The position numbers were made by a program, and so were the translations under genes. Under the pieces are notes generated by a model, which searched no databases, was not told the DNA's origin, and saw nothing but the letters and a program-made list of their open reading frames with translations. A stretch of DNA of 64,000 nt from Putridiphycobacter sp045110285 (lineage in GTDB: Bacteria > Bacteroidota > Bacteroidia > Flavobacteriales_D > Crocinitomicaceae). Where the stretch lies: assembly GCA_045110285.1 (NCBI GenBank), contig JBGCGA010000012.1, positions 59,719 to 123,718 on the forward strand, in the 5' to 3' direction. This document shows positions 33,368 through 43,600 of the stretch, one piece after another (within the stretch, counting starts at the first letter, position 1; each line of letters starts with the position of its first letter).

Positions 33368-33697
33368 ATGGAAAAAGATTTTTACCAAAATATATTTGAC
33401 GTTGTGCGGGAAATACCTGCTGGTCGGGTGACATCATACGGAGCAATTGCAAAATATTTGGGCGCCGCTAGATCAAGCAGATTGGTAGGATGGGCTATGA
33501 ATCTTTCCCACACCCAAGCCAAAGATATTCCAGCGCACCGTGTTGTTAATAGAAACGGATTGCTTACCGGTAAAATGCACTTTAATAGTCCAACTGAAAT
33601 GGAAGATTTATTAAAGGCCGACGGAGTAATTGTTAAAGATGATAAAATTCAAAATTTTAGATCTGTCTTTTGGGATCCAGAAATTGAATTAGCCTAA
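33368..33697 (+). CDS. Alkyltransferase-like protein (MGMT family, no catalytic Cys)
   Basis: A 109-residue protein covering only the DNA-binding/active-site domain of O6-alkylguanine-DNA alkyltransferases. PAGRVTSYGAIAKYLG and the Arg-finger region SSRLVGWAM are present, but the active-site PCHR is IPAHRVV, so the acceptor Cys is Ala. Such proteins bind alkylated DNA without repairing it and hand it to nucleotide excision repair. Its stop overlaps the end of the convergent histidine kinase gene by 9 bases. Confidence 0.88.
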   Translation: MEKDFYQNIFDVVREIPAGRVTSYGAIAKYLGAARSSRLVGWAMNLSHTQAKDIPAHRVVNRNGLLTGKMHFNSPTEMEDLLKADGVIVKDDKIQNFRSVFWDPEIELA

Positions 33698-36664
33698 CCG
33701 AATTTTTATCACCACTTTTGTTCCTTTAGCATTACCCCCTTCATCTTTCAAGTCAATAATTTCAAAATCCTTTTCATCTCCTAAATCATTCAACTTTGCC
33801 AGCCTCTCCTGAGTCACTTGCAAAGCTGTTGATTTGTGGTATTGTGCTTTTTGCGCTTTTTGGTTGGCCGCAGCAACTCTCCCACTGCCGTTATCTTCAA
33901 TTGTACACAGTAAATAGTCATCATTGATTAAGTTAAAACCAACTTTAATCCGTCCTTTGTGGTTAATATTCTTAAAACCATGAATTATAGCATTTTCAAT
34001 AAATGGTTGAACCATCAACGGTGGAACAATCTGCTCGTTGGTATCGACTTCCTGACCAACATTTAATTCAAAGTCAAACTCAATTTGACTGGTTAATTTT
34101 TCTAGTTGAATATAATTTTGAATAAGCTCCACTTCATCATCAACAGACACTAGCTTTTCACGAGAATTTTCTAAAACCTGACGCATTAATTTCGAAAATT
34201 TAGATAGAGCATATCTCGCTTTTGATGAATCATTTACAATAATTAATTGATGAATTGAATTTAAAACGTTAAATATAAAGTGTGGATTCATTTGTAATCT
34301 TAAAGCTTTTTGCTCTAATTCTAAAACTGACTTTTCCAATTCAATTTTTTCAATTAATGTCTTGTTTTTCTTTTGTTGTCTTTTCACAAAAAATAAAATC
34401 AAGAATGTAATTAACAATATAGACCCAACGGTATAGGTTAAAATAAACCATTGTTTTTGCCAAAAAGGCGTTAATATGTTGAATTTAAAATCAATGGGAT
34501 CCATTTCCCACTGATTATCTATTGAACCTTGAACGAGCATCTTATAAGTTCCTGGCTTTAAATTTGAAAAGGTTGCTGTTTTGTTTTTTGACGGTGGTGA
34601 CCAGTCTTGATCAACTCCTTCAAGCTTCCAGCGATAGCGTATTTTATTTTGAAATGTGAAATGGTGCCCTTGTACATTAAAACCTATGTGATTATCAGTG
34701 TAATCTAAATCTATTACTTTACCACTACTATACTGCTGAGAATATTTAGTTTTATTAATTGATTGATAAAACAATTGAATATCTTCAAAAAACAATTTAG
34801 GCGGTTGTTTTTGAAGACTGTCAAACCCTTCGTTACCATTATATACATACAATCCATCTGTTGTACCAAACCATACCTGTCCTTCTTTATCTTTAAAGCA
34901 TGCATTGATATTAGTTTCAACACCCTCAAACCCCTCGTCGTATCCAAAATGAGTAAAAACCCTATCTTCTAGCTGATATTTTGATATTCCTTTCTCTGTT
35001 CCGATCCATAACACTTGATTATCGACACAGAGTTGATAGATATTATGTGACAGCAATCCTTTGGATCTGGTAAGCCAAGTGCTTTCAAATTCGTTTTTCC
35101 CTCGATATTTAACTTCCAGCACTCCCTTATCAACACTTCCAAACCAGACTACACTATCTTTAAAAGCTATATTCCTGAATGATAAGTCTGAGTCAAAATA
35201 AATGACTTCTCCATTTGCAATATATCCAGCTCCTTTGTCACTTGCAAATAGTAAACAATTTAAGGTTTTATTCCATTCCACATCATTTATTCGCTTATTA
35301 CTGAGTTTTCCCTTGGTTCTGCCATATGTCAAGTCTGAAGTTGCTATTTTTCTTGATCGGCATTCATAAATTCCATTAGAAGTTCCAATGTAAATTGTTC
35401 TTTTTTTTATATTCTCTGTAAAACTCCTTACCCAATTACTAGTCAGTCCATTCGATTGCTTAATATTATAAATTGTGTCTATTTTACCTACAGTATCTAT
35501 AATGGCTAGTCCCTCTCCTTCCGTTCCAACCCAAATTCTTCCATCCAAATCTTGATAAATAGCTTTGGACTTAACATTTTTAAATCCATTATCTTCATTA
35601 TAGACCACTGAAAGTGTGTCATTCATTTTCTGTATTCCTAAACCTTGGGTGGTTACCCATAAGTTTTGATCGCGATCATTGAGAACGGCATAGATATAGT
35701 TACTGATTAATCCGTTTGATTTATTATATGTCACAAAAGGAGAATTATTGAATATGGAAACGCCTCCTCCACTGGTGCCTACCCATATATTGCCCCACAT
35801 ATCAACCGATAAGCGCTTAACATGATTGTTTGATAATCCTTGATCAACGGTATACTGTGTAAGGCTTTTCATTTTAAAGTCGTATTGAAATAGACCATCA
35901 TTCATTGTAGCAATCCATAACGTGTTATTCTGGAGTAATAAATCCTGAATCACCGAACGATTTAAAACCTCTGTATTTGGAAGCCTTGCCAATTTAGCAT
36001 CTAGATAGACCCAAAGTCCATTTCCACTGCTCGCAATTAGCCAACCGTTTTTATAAATTATCGCTTTAGATATTGACTCTGTTGGTAATCCTTTCAGTTT
36101 GTTTAAAGATTGCGAAGACTTGTTAACCTTCCAAATTCCTTCATTGGTGGTTACCCAAAGTTGATTATTAGAATCACTAACGAAGCTGTTAATTTGAAAT
36201 TTATTAAAGGCGGAGATTGGAACAAGAAGTGAATCGACAACTTTGTAAAGTCCTTTATTTGATCCCACATAGATTATACCTTTATAATTTACAATGCACT
36301 GTGCTATTTCATTTTCATTATTTAATTTTATATTTCGTGAAATAACATGTGATTCTGAAATAACTGAAACACCACCTTTAGTGCAACAATAAATAGCAGC
36401 ACTGTCAACATAAAAGTCATATACTCTGTTTGACAACAAGCCATTTTCTTGCGTAATATATTTAATAGATTCTCCATCATAAACTGCAATTCCTCCACCC
36501 TGGGTACCAATCCAAGCAAATGCCTTGTCATCAAAAGTGATAGCATACGCTTGAGATTGCGGTAAACCGTTTTTTGTGTTTATATATTGAAAGTTATATA
36601 CCTGACCTAAGGAAGATGCTGTAATTAAACTGATAGTAAATACGCTAGCAAGTATTTTTAACAT
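33689..36664 (-). CDS. Two-component sensor histidine kinase with beta-propeller sensor (LytS type)
   Basis: A 991-residue membrane kinase. Signal peptide (1-20), then many Reg_prop repeats (WVGTSGGGVSIF, WVGTEGEGLAI, WFGTTDGLYVY) forming one or two large periplasmic propellers to about 650, a Y_Y_Y domain (YRWKLEGVDQDW, FSNLKPGTYKMLVQG), one membrane helix at about 752-774, a coiled coil, and a LytS-type kinase: MNPHFIFNVLNSIHQ with phospho-acceptor His795, PLMVQPFIENAIIHG and IEDNGSGR for ATP binding. No receiver domain is fused and no response regulator lies beside it. It is the last gene after porU-porV-ispF. Confidence 0.9.
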   Translation of the reverse strand: MLKILASVFTISLITASSLGQVYNFQYINTKNGLPQSQAYAITFDDKAFAWIGTQGGGIAVYDGESIKYITQENGLLSNRVYDFYVDSAAIYCCTKGGVSVISESHVISRNIKLNNENEIAQCIVNYKGIIYVGSNKGLYKVVDSLLVPISAFNKFQINSFVSDSNNQLWVTTNEGIWKVNKSSQSLNKLKGLPTESISKAIIYKNGWLIASSGNGLWVYLDAKLARLPNTEVLNRSVIQDLLLQNNTLWIATMNDGLFQYDFKMKSLTQYTVDQGLSNNHVKRLSVDMWGNIWVGTSGGGVSIFNNSPFVTYNKSNGLISNYIYAVLNDRDQNLWVTTQGLGIQKMNDTLSVVYNEDNGFKNVKSKAIYQDLDGRIWVGTEGEGLAIIDTVGKIDTIYNIKQSNGLTSNWVRSFTENIKKRTIYIGTSNGIYECRSRKIATSDLTYGRTKGKLSNKRINDVEWNKTLNCLLFASDKGAGYIANGEVIYFDSDLSFRNIAFKDSVVWFGSVDKGVLEVKYRGKNEFESTWLTRSKGLLSHNIYQLCVDNQVLWIGTEKGISKYQLEDRVFTHFGYDEGFEGVETNINACFKDKEGQVWFGTTDGLYVYNGNEGFDSLQKQPPKLFFEDIQLFYQSINKTKYSQQYSSGKVIDLDYTDNHIGFNVQGHHFTFQNKIRYRWKLEGVDQDWSPPSKNKTATFSNLKPGTYKMLVQGSIDNQWEMDPIDFKFNILTPFWQKQWFILTYTVGSILLITFLILFFVKRQQKKNKTLIEKIELEKSVLELEQKALRLQMNPHFIFNVLNSIHQLIIVNDSSKARYALSKFSKLMRQVLENSREKLVSVDDEVELIQNYIQLEKLTSQIEFDFELNVGQEVDTNEQIVPPLMVQPFIENAIIHGFKNINHKGRIKVGFNLINDDYLLCTIEDNGSGRVAAANQKAQKAQYHKSTALQVTQERLAKLNDLGDEKDFEIIDLKDEGGNAKGTKVVIKIRLG

Positions 36665-36683
36665 GCTATAAATGTAGTTATTT

Positions 36684-37160
36684 CTATTTGTAAATTAGAA
36701 CTGAACAGTAAGCTTGAATTCCTTCGCCATTTCCAACATAACCCATTTTTTCTCCTCTTGTTGCTTTTATGGAGATAGCATCATTATCAGTTTCTAAAAT
36801 CTGAGCAATTACCTCTTGCATTTTGGGAATATGCGGATTAACCTTTGGGTTTTCTAACATGACAGTGGCATCAAGATTACTTAGAAAGTATCCCTTGTCT
36901 TGAACCAGCTTATAAGTTTGCTTTAATAAAATCTTACTATCAATGCCTTTATACTGCGGATCAGTGTCTGAAAAATGAAATCCAATATCTCTTAAGTTGG
37001 CTGCTCCTAGCAAGGCATCACAGATAGCGTGCAATAGCACATCAGCATCAGAATGTCCAACCGCGCCAAAACTGGAGGGAAGTTTGACACCTCCTATAAA
37101 TAATTCGTAACCTGGCTTGAGCTGATGAATGTCAACACCAAATCCTGTTCTAATATTCAT
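36684..37160 (-). CDS. ispF: 2-C-methyl-D-erythritol 2,4-cyclodiphosphate synthase
   Basis: IspF closes the cyclodiphosphate ring in the non-mevalonate isoprenoid pathway. The 158-residue protein shows the metal-binding pair in GFGVDIHQL, GHSDADVLLHAICDALLGAA, DIGFHFSDTDPQYKG and the C-terminal TRGEKMGYVGNGEGI. It starts 4 bases after porV, an odd but common placement of a housekeeping gene. ispH is also in the window, 15 kb away. Confidence 0.96.
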   Translation of the reverse strand: MNIRTGFGVDIHQLKPGYELFIGGVKLPSSFGAVGHSDADVLLHAICDALLGAANLRDIGFHFSDTDPQYKGIDSKILLKQTYKLVQDKGYFLSNLDATVMLENPKVNPHIPKMQEVIAQILETDNDAISIKATRGEKMGYVGNGEGIQAYCSVLIYK

Positions 37161-37163
37161 GTT

Positions 37164-38396
37164 CTATCCTTCTAATTTTGTGTTGTTCTTGTCACCAAAC
37201 TTAAAGCTGAGTGAAAAACGGATAGTATTGGCTAAAGGATTATTTTGAGTAACAGTCACTAGATAGGATAGATCTAAACCAAATGAATAGGCTTTTAGTC
37301 CTGCACCAAACGTAATGTACTTTCTATTACCTTTCTGTGCACTTTCATGAAAATATCCGGCTCTGAATGCAAGTATGTCGCTGTACGAGTACTCTAAACC
37401 TCCGCCTATGTTGATTTCTCTTAATTCCTCAGCAAACCTGCTATTTTTCTTCACTTGATATTCCCCGTTTTCATCTTCTTCCACAACACCTGGCGCATCA
37501 TAAAATGATTGAATTGCGCCCAACACAATCCCGACATTGTTATCTCTACCTGACACAATAATAGACTCATCAGCAGGATTTCTGAAAGGTAAGGTAGGAA
37601 TCAGTAGTTTGTTAAAATCTATTGCGCCTGTAAGTGAATTATATTCATCAAAATTTACTTTTAATGCTGTTCCTAGTCTCAAATTTGTAGGAATGAAATC
37701 TCTACCAGCATTGTCCGTGTATGAAATCTTGTTTCCGATATTTGAAATAACTGTTCCAAGTGAAAATTGAGACTTATAACCCCCTAAGTATATGTCTGGT
37801 TTAACAAACGACCAAGACAGGTCAGCTGCTCCGGCTAATCCTGGATTTGAAACCTGAGTCCCTGATGCCAATTGACCCGTTAAATTAGAGAAAATAAACT
37901 TTCCATTAATCCCAACTGACATTAAATCTGAAAGTTTAAATGCATAGCCACCCAATACTTCAAATTCATTTGGATTAAATGTTTTTAGTATATTTCCTGT
38001 TGCATCTGTAAAAGTTATATTACCGAGCGAAAAATATCTTAAAGACCCCCCTACAGCATGTCTTGATCCTATTTTTTTGTACCCAGCTAGGTATGACAGC
38101 TGAATATCTTCAACAATTTGCTTTAGCCAAGGAGAATAGGATAAAGAAACTTCAGCATCTTGTTCGGAAAAAATGAGCTTAGAAGTGTTCCAATGAAATG
38201 AGTTAGCATCTGCAGATGTTGCTGCCCCTGCATCTCCCATACCTCCTGAGCGTGAATCAGGTGATATAATTAAGAACGGAACCGCTGTTGTAATGGTTCT
38301 CAGAACGTAAACTTGTTCGTCACTACTTTGAGCAAAAGTGGTAGAACTTTGCCCAATAAATAATAGGATTAATATTCCTACGAGTGTTTGCTTCAT
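37164..38396 (-). CDS. porV: Type IX secretion outer-membrane channel protein PorV
   Basis: PorV is an outer-membrane barrel of the FadL family that shuttles type IX substrates from the translocon to the attachment complex with PorU. The 410-residue protein has a signal peptide (MKQTLVGILILLFIG...FAQ) and the characteristic N-terminal segment PFLIISPDSRSGGMGDAGAATSADANS split here at the conserved SGGMGDAG. The frame reaches 28 codons further upstream, but the ATG at 38396 gives a proper signal peptide and lies just after a promoter box at 38419-38426. porU is upstream, ispF downstream. Confidence 0.95.
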   Translation of the reverse strand: MKQTLVGILILLFIGQSSTTFAQSSDEQVYVLRTITTAVPFLIISPDSRSGGMGDAGAATSADANSFHWNTSKLIFSEQDAEVSLSYSPWLKQIVEDIQLSYLAGYKKIGSRHAVGGSLRYFSLGNITFTDATGNILKTFNPNEFEVLGGYAFKLSDLMSVGINGKFIFSNLTGQLASGTQVSNPGLAGAADLSWSFVKPDIYLGGYKSQFSLGTVISNIGNKISYTDNAGRDFIPTNLRLGTALKVNFDEYNSLTGAIDFNKLLIPTLPFRNPADESIIVSGRDNNVGIVLGAIQSFYDAPGVVEEDENGEYQVKKNSRFAEELREINIGGGLEYSYSDILAFRAGYFHESAQKGNRKYITFGAGLKAYSFGLDLSYLVTVTQNNPLANTIRFSLSFKFGDKNNTKLEG

Positions 38397-38418
38397 GCTT
38401 TGGTTATTATCTAATTCA

Positions 38419-38426
38419 CAAATATA
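38419..38426 (-). promoter_or_regulatory. Bacteroidota -7 box TATATTTG for porV
   Basis: A TAnnTTTG match 22 bases before the porV ATG, inside the extra codons of the longer frame. It suggests porV has a promoter of its own in addition to any read-through from porU. Confidence 0.55.
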
Positions 38427-38564
38427 CGGAAAAAAGAATTTTTTATTGCGTAGGCCGCTAAATTTAAATTGTAATTTCATATCTACAACATGATACGCAG
38501 AAAATCCACTTTCAAACTAATGACACTGAGCCTAAAATCTGAAGATCATTGATTAATTCAATTA

Positions 38565-41500
38565 CTATAAAATGACCAATTTTTCAAGCTTTTCAGCTGT
38601 TGTTCCATCTTCAGCCTCTATTGACAGACGATAGACGTATACTCCTCTGGCAATTTTATCGCCATAATCATCCCTGCCATCCCACTGAATACCTTCAGAA
38701 CGGAAACCATTTGTGTTTACATTTTCAAAAATGGTTTTCACTAACTTACCAGAAACTGTAAATATTTCAATTTTTGATTCTAATTGACTGCAGACTTGAT
38801 TGTGCTCAAAAAAGAATTCAGTTCTTGTCGTAAATGGATTAGGATAGTTTAGCAACTGCTGAATCACCACATCTTCTCGCGGTTTTACCTCAAAATTAAT
38901 TGTCCTTTCTGATGAGTTATTATTCACATCCCAAACTTTAAAGGTAGCTGTATGTTTTCCTACTTCTAAATCTAAAATTTGATACTCCACCCTTCCACTT
39001 TGATAAGTATCTAGGTCTGCTTGATAAAAATTATTTAGAATGACTGGCTTTGCGGTTTGTCCGTCAATGATCAAAGTTATATCGTGACCGATTCCATTTC
39101 CCGTTGTATTTATTCCGTTTTCATCAACAACATTTGCAAGAAACACTGGATTTTCATCAGTTATTCCACCATCAACAAAACTTTCATCATTCATAAAAAG
39201 AGTAACATCTGGCCCAATATTATCAACAATACCGTTTGGATCAATTCCACCAATAGTGATGCTATTGTCGTAACCTAATTTTTGACTTGTTCCGTTTTCG
39301 GCATAATAACTAAACTTTCCTTTACCGTAGGTATAGTTGATATCTTTTGGAACTATAAACGAAAATTTGAATTTACCATTTGTTACCGTAGATTTCCCTT
39401 TGTATAATTGGCTGGAACGATCTTCAAACTCAATAACTGGAGAATTCGCATCTTGCCCTAATGTTCTCTTTTTGATTAACTTGTCATAAACAGTTGGATT
39501 TGCAAAGCCATTAAAACTGGTTAATTCATTCCCATTTTGATCTGTAACAATACCTTCTACAGTCACTTTCGACAGTGCTTTTAAAGTATCGTTAAAACTG
39601 GAAATAATCTGACCATTAATATGTGTGGTTTTAATACTTGGCTGTGGCTTACCTAATTTTAGGGCAGGATCGCCTAACAAAGTGAAATTACGCATATTCT
39701 CGTCGCCGAAAGTTAAGTTTTTAGCTAATCTATTAATTTCACCTAACGTTAGTGGCTCGCCATTTTTCTCTGTAAAAATTCTACTATATAAATTTCTTAC
39801 GAGACGACTATTTGTGCTTATATAGACTAATCTTGTGGTAGTTAAAAGAGCAATAGCTCCTCCTGTTGGTTGCAAAAACATAAATTCACCTGCCGAAACT
39901 CTAGCTGGATCATCAAACCTACTGAATTCACATGTTGCAGAAACAAACAAAGGCATATTATTGACATTATTCCAAGTTTTTATTGTTGGAATTGATAGTA
40001 TTCGTTCAGCAGACAACCCAGTTTCGCCCCCATGTCCAACATAATTAGCAACCAAGACTCCTGTATTCACTATCTGGTTAATAGCATTTTCAACCTCTGG
40101 ATACCTTTGTCCAGATGATGTTGCTTCCTGCTGGAAAGCGTCTAAATATAATTTAACAACATTCATTTCAGGGTTTTTGGTATACGTGGTGTCGCTTAAG
40201 CTTTCGCAGTCATTTACAAAAGCACCCCCGTCTTCATCATCTGCGATTAACAAACTTCTTGTTCTCCAATCCCCCAATGAACTTGAAAACCCATCTCCAT
40301 CACAAGCTACGCCTGCGGTATTTGCATAAATTGTTGATCCATAATTCATGTAATGTTCCACTTTATCTACCGCAGAACTGGCTTCTGCAGCAGTATGAAC
40401 AGGAAATCTTCCTACCCCAATATCTAATAAATCAAAACTCCCCATACTTTCGTCATCATCTAGCAAGCCAAAAAAATCGTCACTTGTGTAAGAATTCGTA
40501 AAAGTGATGATTTGATTATCAGAAACCGAATGGCTATTTTGATAGGTTGGCAGTAAATTTGTTAATTCATTATCACTCTCTCTATTTAGCAAGTCGTAAG
40601 AACCGTCTCCAAATATAAGTAAGGACTGAATTGCTTCAGATAAATTTCCGTTAGCACGATCATAGAACATTTTGCTGATCCATCTTATAGCCATTGGATC
40701 CGCTACACCACATGAGAACTCATTATAAACCTCCTGAATGTCAACCACTGTTACATCTAAACCTTCATTTCGGTGTAAGTCGGCCAACCTATTTGCTTGC
40801 TCAGTAAATTTGCTGTGAGTCACAATCAGGTAGTCCGTTAAGGTTAATCCATGTAAATTTTGGTTTTTTACCCTCCCTATTAGCTCGGGCACATAGGCTT
40901 GAGATTGATCAAAAATGGCAAAAGTTTTGAGGGTGTCTGTGGCGGTTTTAAACTTCTTAGAACTTCCACTCACTTGAGTTGCTAATTGCTGCCCATCCCA
41001 AGGAATAGTTACATCCCAAACTGTTGCACTACCAAATGGGCTACTAATAAAAAACTCTGTTATATTTCCTGCTCCTACAGATTCCCAATTTCTAGCTCTT
41101 ATCTGCCCAGAAGAATTGGTAAGGTTTCGCCTATAATTAATTTGAATTTTATCGAGCCATGCTTGAGCAGAAGGGTTCCCACCTTGATTAAAACTAGCTT
41201 TAAATGTAGTTGAAGCACTATTTAAGACGTAATCATTTGTAGCAGTATTATATATCGCTTCTACATAGGTGCCTGAAGAATTCTGACCAGACAAGCTACT
41301 GATCTGCTGGCCGGATGCAGATAGAGCTACAAAAGGAGTCCCACTTGGTCCATAGATAGCGGCTGAAGACAATATACTGGCTGTTGAATTACCAACAAAA
41401 TTTGGAGTTTCAATCACAAATTCTTGTTCTTGATAAACGTCAAAGTTTTCACCATACCATTGACTTCCGCTCTTTAAAATATTTTCTAAATCATTCTCAT

Positions 41501-42404
41501 GTAAAGCTACCTCATTAAAATTGCTAACAGTTTTATTTGCTGCCGAGCCTGAAAAAGGAATGTTTTGAATGCGCTTCGGAGTTTCGCTTGCGTCAATTCC
41601 TAGGTAAACATATGTTAGGCTATCAAAATCATTCCTGGACACATTGAAACCTTGCCCGTTGATAGGCGTCTCGTAGTCTGGTCCTGTGGCATAAAACAAA
41701 ATATAATCTCCATCATTAAAAGTTTCATCACTTTCCCCTTGAATAAAGATGGCATTTTTCTGCAAATCGTCTGGTCTGGAAATACCGTTATTAATAGGTA
41801 ACTGCGTATTGTGATTTGCATAAACATTAATATGTTTTGGATTTAATGAACTAACTGTAACGCCAAGCTCTGTAAGCTGCGATTTTGTTAGCTTATAAAC
41901 ACCAGATTGAGGAATTCCAACTTTATACCAATCTCCTTTTCTCAAAACAGACTGACTTGCAAAAACATGTTCTCTGCTAAAATTATCTTCTGGCTCATAA
42001 GTAACATTCACTTTAAAGCTTTTTAATTTTTTTGCTATGCCATTTACATTTACCAGCGGCCTAAAAGCCGTAACTGCCATTAATTCCCCTCTTGCCAATT
42101 TAATTTCAACTTTTATGTCCTGTTGTTCACTGACAGTTGTTTTATTAAAAGTTGCTTGATAAATTGTGTTTTCATATACTATATCTGAGAGTGTGTAAGT
42201 AAAATTTTGACCACTTCTAGCATTTAATTTTACTGTTTTACTTCCGTCAATCTCCTTAGTTAACGCGTTAAATTCACCTGCATCACATGTCCCTGTTTTT
42301 GAATTCCATTTCACAATGATATCTACTGTTTCTGTTTGACTAAAAGTAAACGAACCCACTAGTAACATGAAAGTTGAGAGGAGTATTTTTTTAAATTTCA
42401 GCAT
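38565..42404 (-). CDS. porU: Type IX secretion system sortase PorU
   Basis: PorU is the surface peptidase that removes C-terminal sorting domains and attaches the cargo to lipid. The 1279-residue protein starts MLKFKKILLSTFMLLVGS with a signal peptide, followed by a long beta-rich region and a gingipain-type C25 peptidase domain. Catalytic His791 lies in NYVGHGGETGL and Cys825 in FVSATCEFSRFDD. The C-terminal region ends in a FlgD-like/sorting-type domain (LNYPNPFTTRTEFFFEHN, DYGDKIARGVYVYRL). The ATG at 42404 was chosen over 42446 because of the signal peptide and the promoter box at 42444-42451. Confidence 0.95.
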   Translation of the reverse strand: MLKFKKILLSTFMLLVGSFTFSQTETVDIIVKWNSKTGTCDAGEFNALTKEIDGSKTVKLNARSGQNFTYTLSDIVYENTIYQATFNKTTVSEQQDIKVEIKLARGELMAVTAFRPLVNVNGIAKKLKSFKVNVTYEPEDNFSREHVFASQSVLRKGDWYKVGIPQSGVYKLTKSQLTELGVTVSSLNPKHINVYANHNTQLPINNGISRPDDLQKNAIFIQGESDETFNDGDYILFYATGPDYETPINGQGFNVSRNDFDSLTYVYLGIDASETPKRIQNIPFSGSAANKTVSNFNEVALHENDLENILKSGSQWYGENFDVYQEQEFVIETPNFVGNSTASILSSAAIYGPSGTPFVALSASGQQISSLSGQNSSGTYVEAIYNTATNDYVLNSASTTFKASFNQGGNPSAQAWLDKIQINYRRNLTNSSGQIRARNWESVGAGNITEFFISSPFGSATVWDVTIPWDGQQLATQVSGSSKKFKTATDTLKTFAIFDQSQAYVPELIGRVKNQNLHGLTLTDYLIVTHSKFTEQANRLADLHRNEGLDVTVVDIQEVYNEFSCGVADPMAIRWISKMFYDRANGNLSEAIQSLLIFGDGSYDLLNRESDNELTNLLPTYQNSHSVSDNQIITFTNSYTSDDFFGLLDDDESMGSFDLLDIGVGRFPVHTAAEASSAVDKVEHYMNYGSTIYANTAGVACDGDGFSSSLGDWRTRSLLIADDEDGGAFVNDCESLSDTTYTKNPEMNVVKLYLDAFQQEATSSGQRYPEVENAINQIVNTGVLVANYVGHGGETGLSAERILSIPTIKTWNNVNNMPLFVSATCEFSRFDDPARVSAGEFMFLQPTGGAIALLTTTRLVYISTNSRLVRNLYSRIFTEKNGEPLTLGEINRLAKNLTFGDENMRNFTLLGDPALKLGKPQPSIKTTHINGQIISSFNDTLKALSKVTVEGIVTDQNGNELTSFNGFANPTVYDKLIKKRTLGQDANSPVIEFEDRSSQLYKGKSTVTNGKFKFSFIVPKDINYTYGKGKFSYYAENGTSQKLGYDNSITIGGIDPNGIVDNIGPDVTLFMNDESFVDGGITDENPVFLANVVDENGINTTGNGIGHDITLIIDGQTAKPVILNNFYQADLDTYQSGRVEYQILDLEVGKHTATFKVWDVNNNSSERTINFEVKPREDVVIQQLLNYPNPFTTRTEFFFEHNQVCSQLESKIEIFTVSGKLVKTIFENVNTNGFRSEGIQWDGRDDYGDKIARGVYVYRLSIEAEDGTTAEKLEKLVIL

Positions 42405-42443
42405 CTGTCGTATAATATTGTGTGATATTATTTTAAAAACGAA

Positions 42444-42451
42444 CAAAAATA
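42444..42451 (-). promoter_or_regulatory. Bacteroidota -7 box TATTTTTG for porU
   Basis: A TAnnTTTG match 39 bases before the porU ATG at 42404, overlapping the alternative start at 42446. Confidence 0.5.
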
Positions 42452-42529
42452 GTTATTATTGCAGCTTGTTTGAAAAAGTATGCTACTTTAATTGTAACCA
42501 TGCATAGCTACTTGCGTAATAGACATTGA

Positions 42530-43531
42530 ATGTTGAGGAAATTAGTTGAAATTAAGGCACTTTTAGTTCTAGGCTTAATAGCATTGTTGGGTAACAATAC
42601 ATGTTATGCACAAGACCCTGTGTTTACTCAATTTTATGCCAATCCAATTTATTTGAATCCTGCTCTCGCTGGGTCAGAAAATTGCCCACGTTTTTCAATG
42701 AATCACAGAAATCAATGGCCAGAAATATCCGGAGCCTATGTGACTAATAGCTTTTCGTATGATCAGTATATAGAAGCTATTGATGGTGGAATTGCCGTGA
42801 TGGTGACAAACGATATGGCAGGTGGAAATACATTAAATTGGTCTACGTTAAGCCTAGCATACTCTTACCATTGGAAACTTAGCCGTAAATTTTCTGTTTT
42901 AGCAGGAATACAGACCACTTGGAATCAAAAATTTGTGAATTGGGGTGTCCTGTCATTTGGAGATCAAATTGACCCCAGACGAGGTTTTATCTATACATCT
43001 GGCGATAAGCCAAGAGGAAATGTTTTAGATAATAATTGGGGAACTAGAGGTTTTTTTGATGTATCAGCAGGTCTGGTAGGGTTTTCTGATAAGTTCTATT
43101 TCGGTGTAGCTGCCCATCACGTTAATAGACCTGAAGAGTCTTTGCTACTGAATGAGGCCAGAATGCCTGTTCGTTATACACTTCACGCGGGGACGGATCT
43201 TACATTTGGAGATGCCACTAATTTCAATCGTAAAGCCTCACTTTCACCTAATATTTTATACACTTTTCAAAACGGATTTATGCAGTTAAACCTTGGTCTT
43301 TATTACAAGTATAGCATATTTACTGTAGGTACTTGGTGGAGAGAAGGTGATTCATTTATATTAACAGCAGGAATTGATTATAGTGGGATGAGGTTTGGAT
43401 ACAGTTATGACATTACAACCTCACCACTAACCAACTCTAGTGGAGGCTCTCACGAACTTTCTTTAGGCTATATTATAAATTGTAAAAAGAAAACTAAAAG
43501 ATTCAGAACTATATCATGTCCATCTTTTTGA
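42530..43531 (+). CDS. PorP/SprF family type IX secretion membrane protein
   Basis: A 333-residue outer-membrane protein with a signal peptide ending at CYAQ and the family's N-terminal signature DPVFTQFYANPIYLNPALAGS. The rest is a beta-barrel with Asn-Asn-Trp-Gly-x-Arg loops and ends in a Lys/Arg-rich tail. Members either form part of the core complex (PorP) or serve as partners of particular substrates (SprF). It lies divergent to porU and just before gldJ; with porK, L, M, N absent, a partner role is as likely as a core role. Confidence 0.9.
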   Translation: MLRKLVEIKALLVLGLIALLGNNTCYAQDPVFTQFYANPIYLNPALAGSENCPRFSMNHRNQWPEISGAYVTNSFSYDQYIEAIDGGIAVMVTNDMAGGNTLNWSTLSLAYSYHWKLSRKFSVLAGIQTTWNQKFVNWGVLSFGDQIDPRRGFIYTSGDKPRGNVLDNNWGTRGFFDVSAGLVGFSDKFYFGVAAHHVNRPEESLLLNEARMPVRYTLHAGTDLTFGDATNFNRKASLSPNILYTFQNGFMQLNLGLYYKYSIFTVGTWWREGDSFILTAGIDYSGMRFGYSYDITTSPLTNSSGGSHELSLGYIINCKKKTKRFRTISCPSF

Positions 43532-43600
43532 TTATGTTTGTAACTAAACGAAAGAATAACATTATAAAGTAAATTCTGATTTTATAATTAATTAAACAGT

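Noticed and set aside
42530..43531. Definite assignment as core PorP
   Set aside because: The family includes many SprF-like substrate partners, and the porK-porL-porM-porN neighbours that mark core PorP are absent here.
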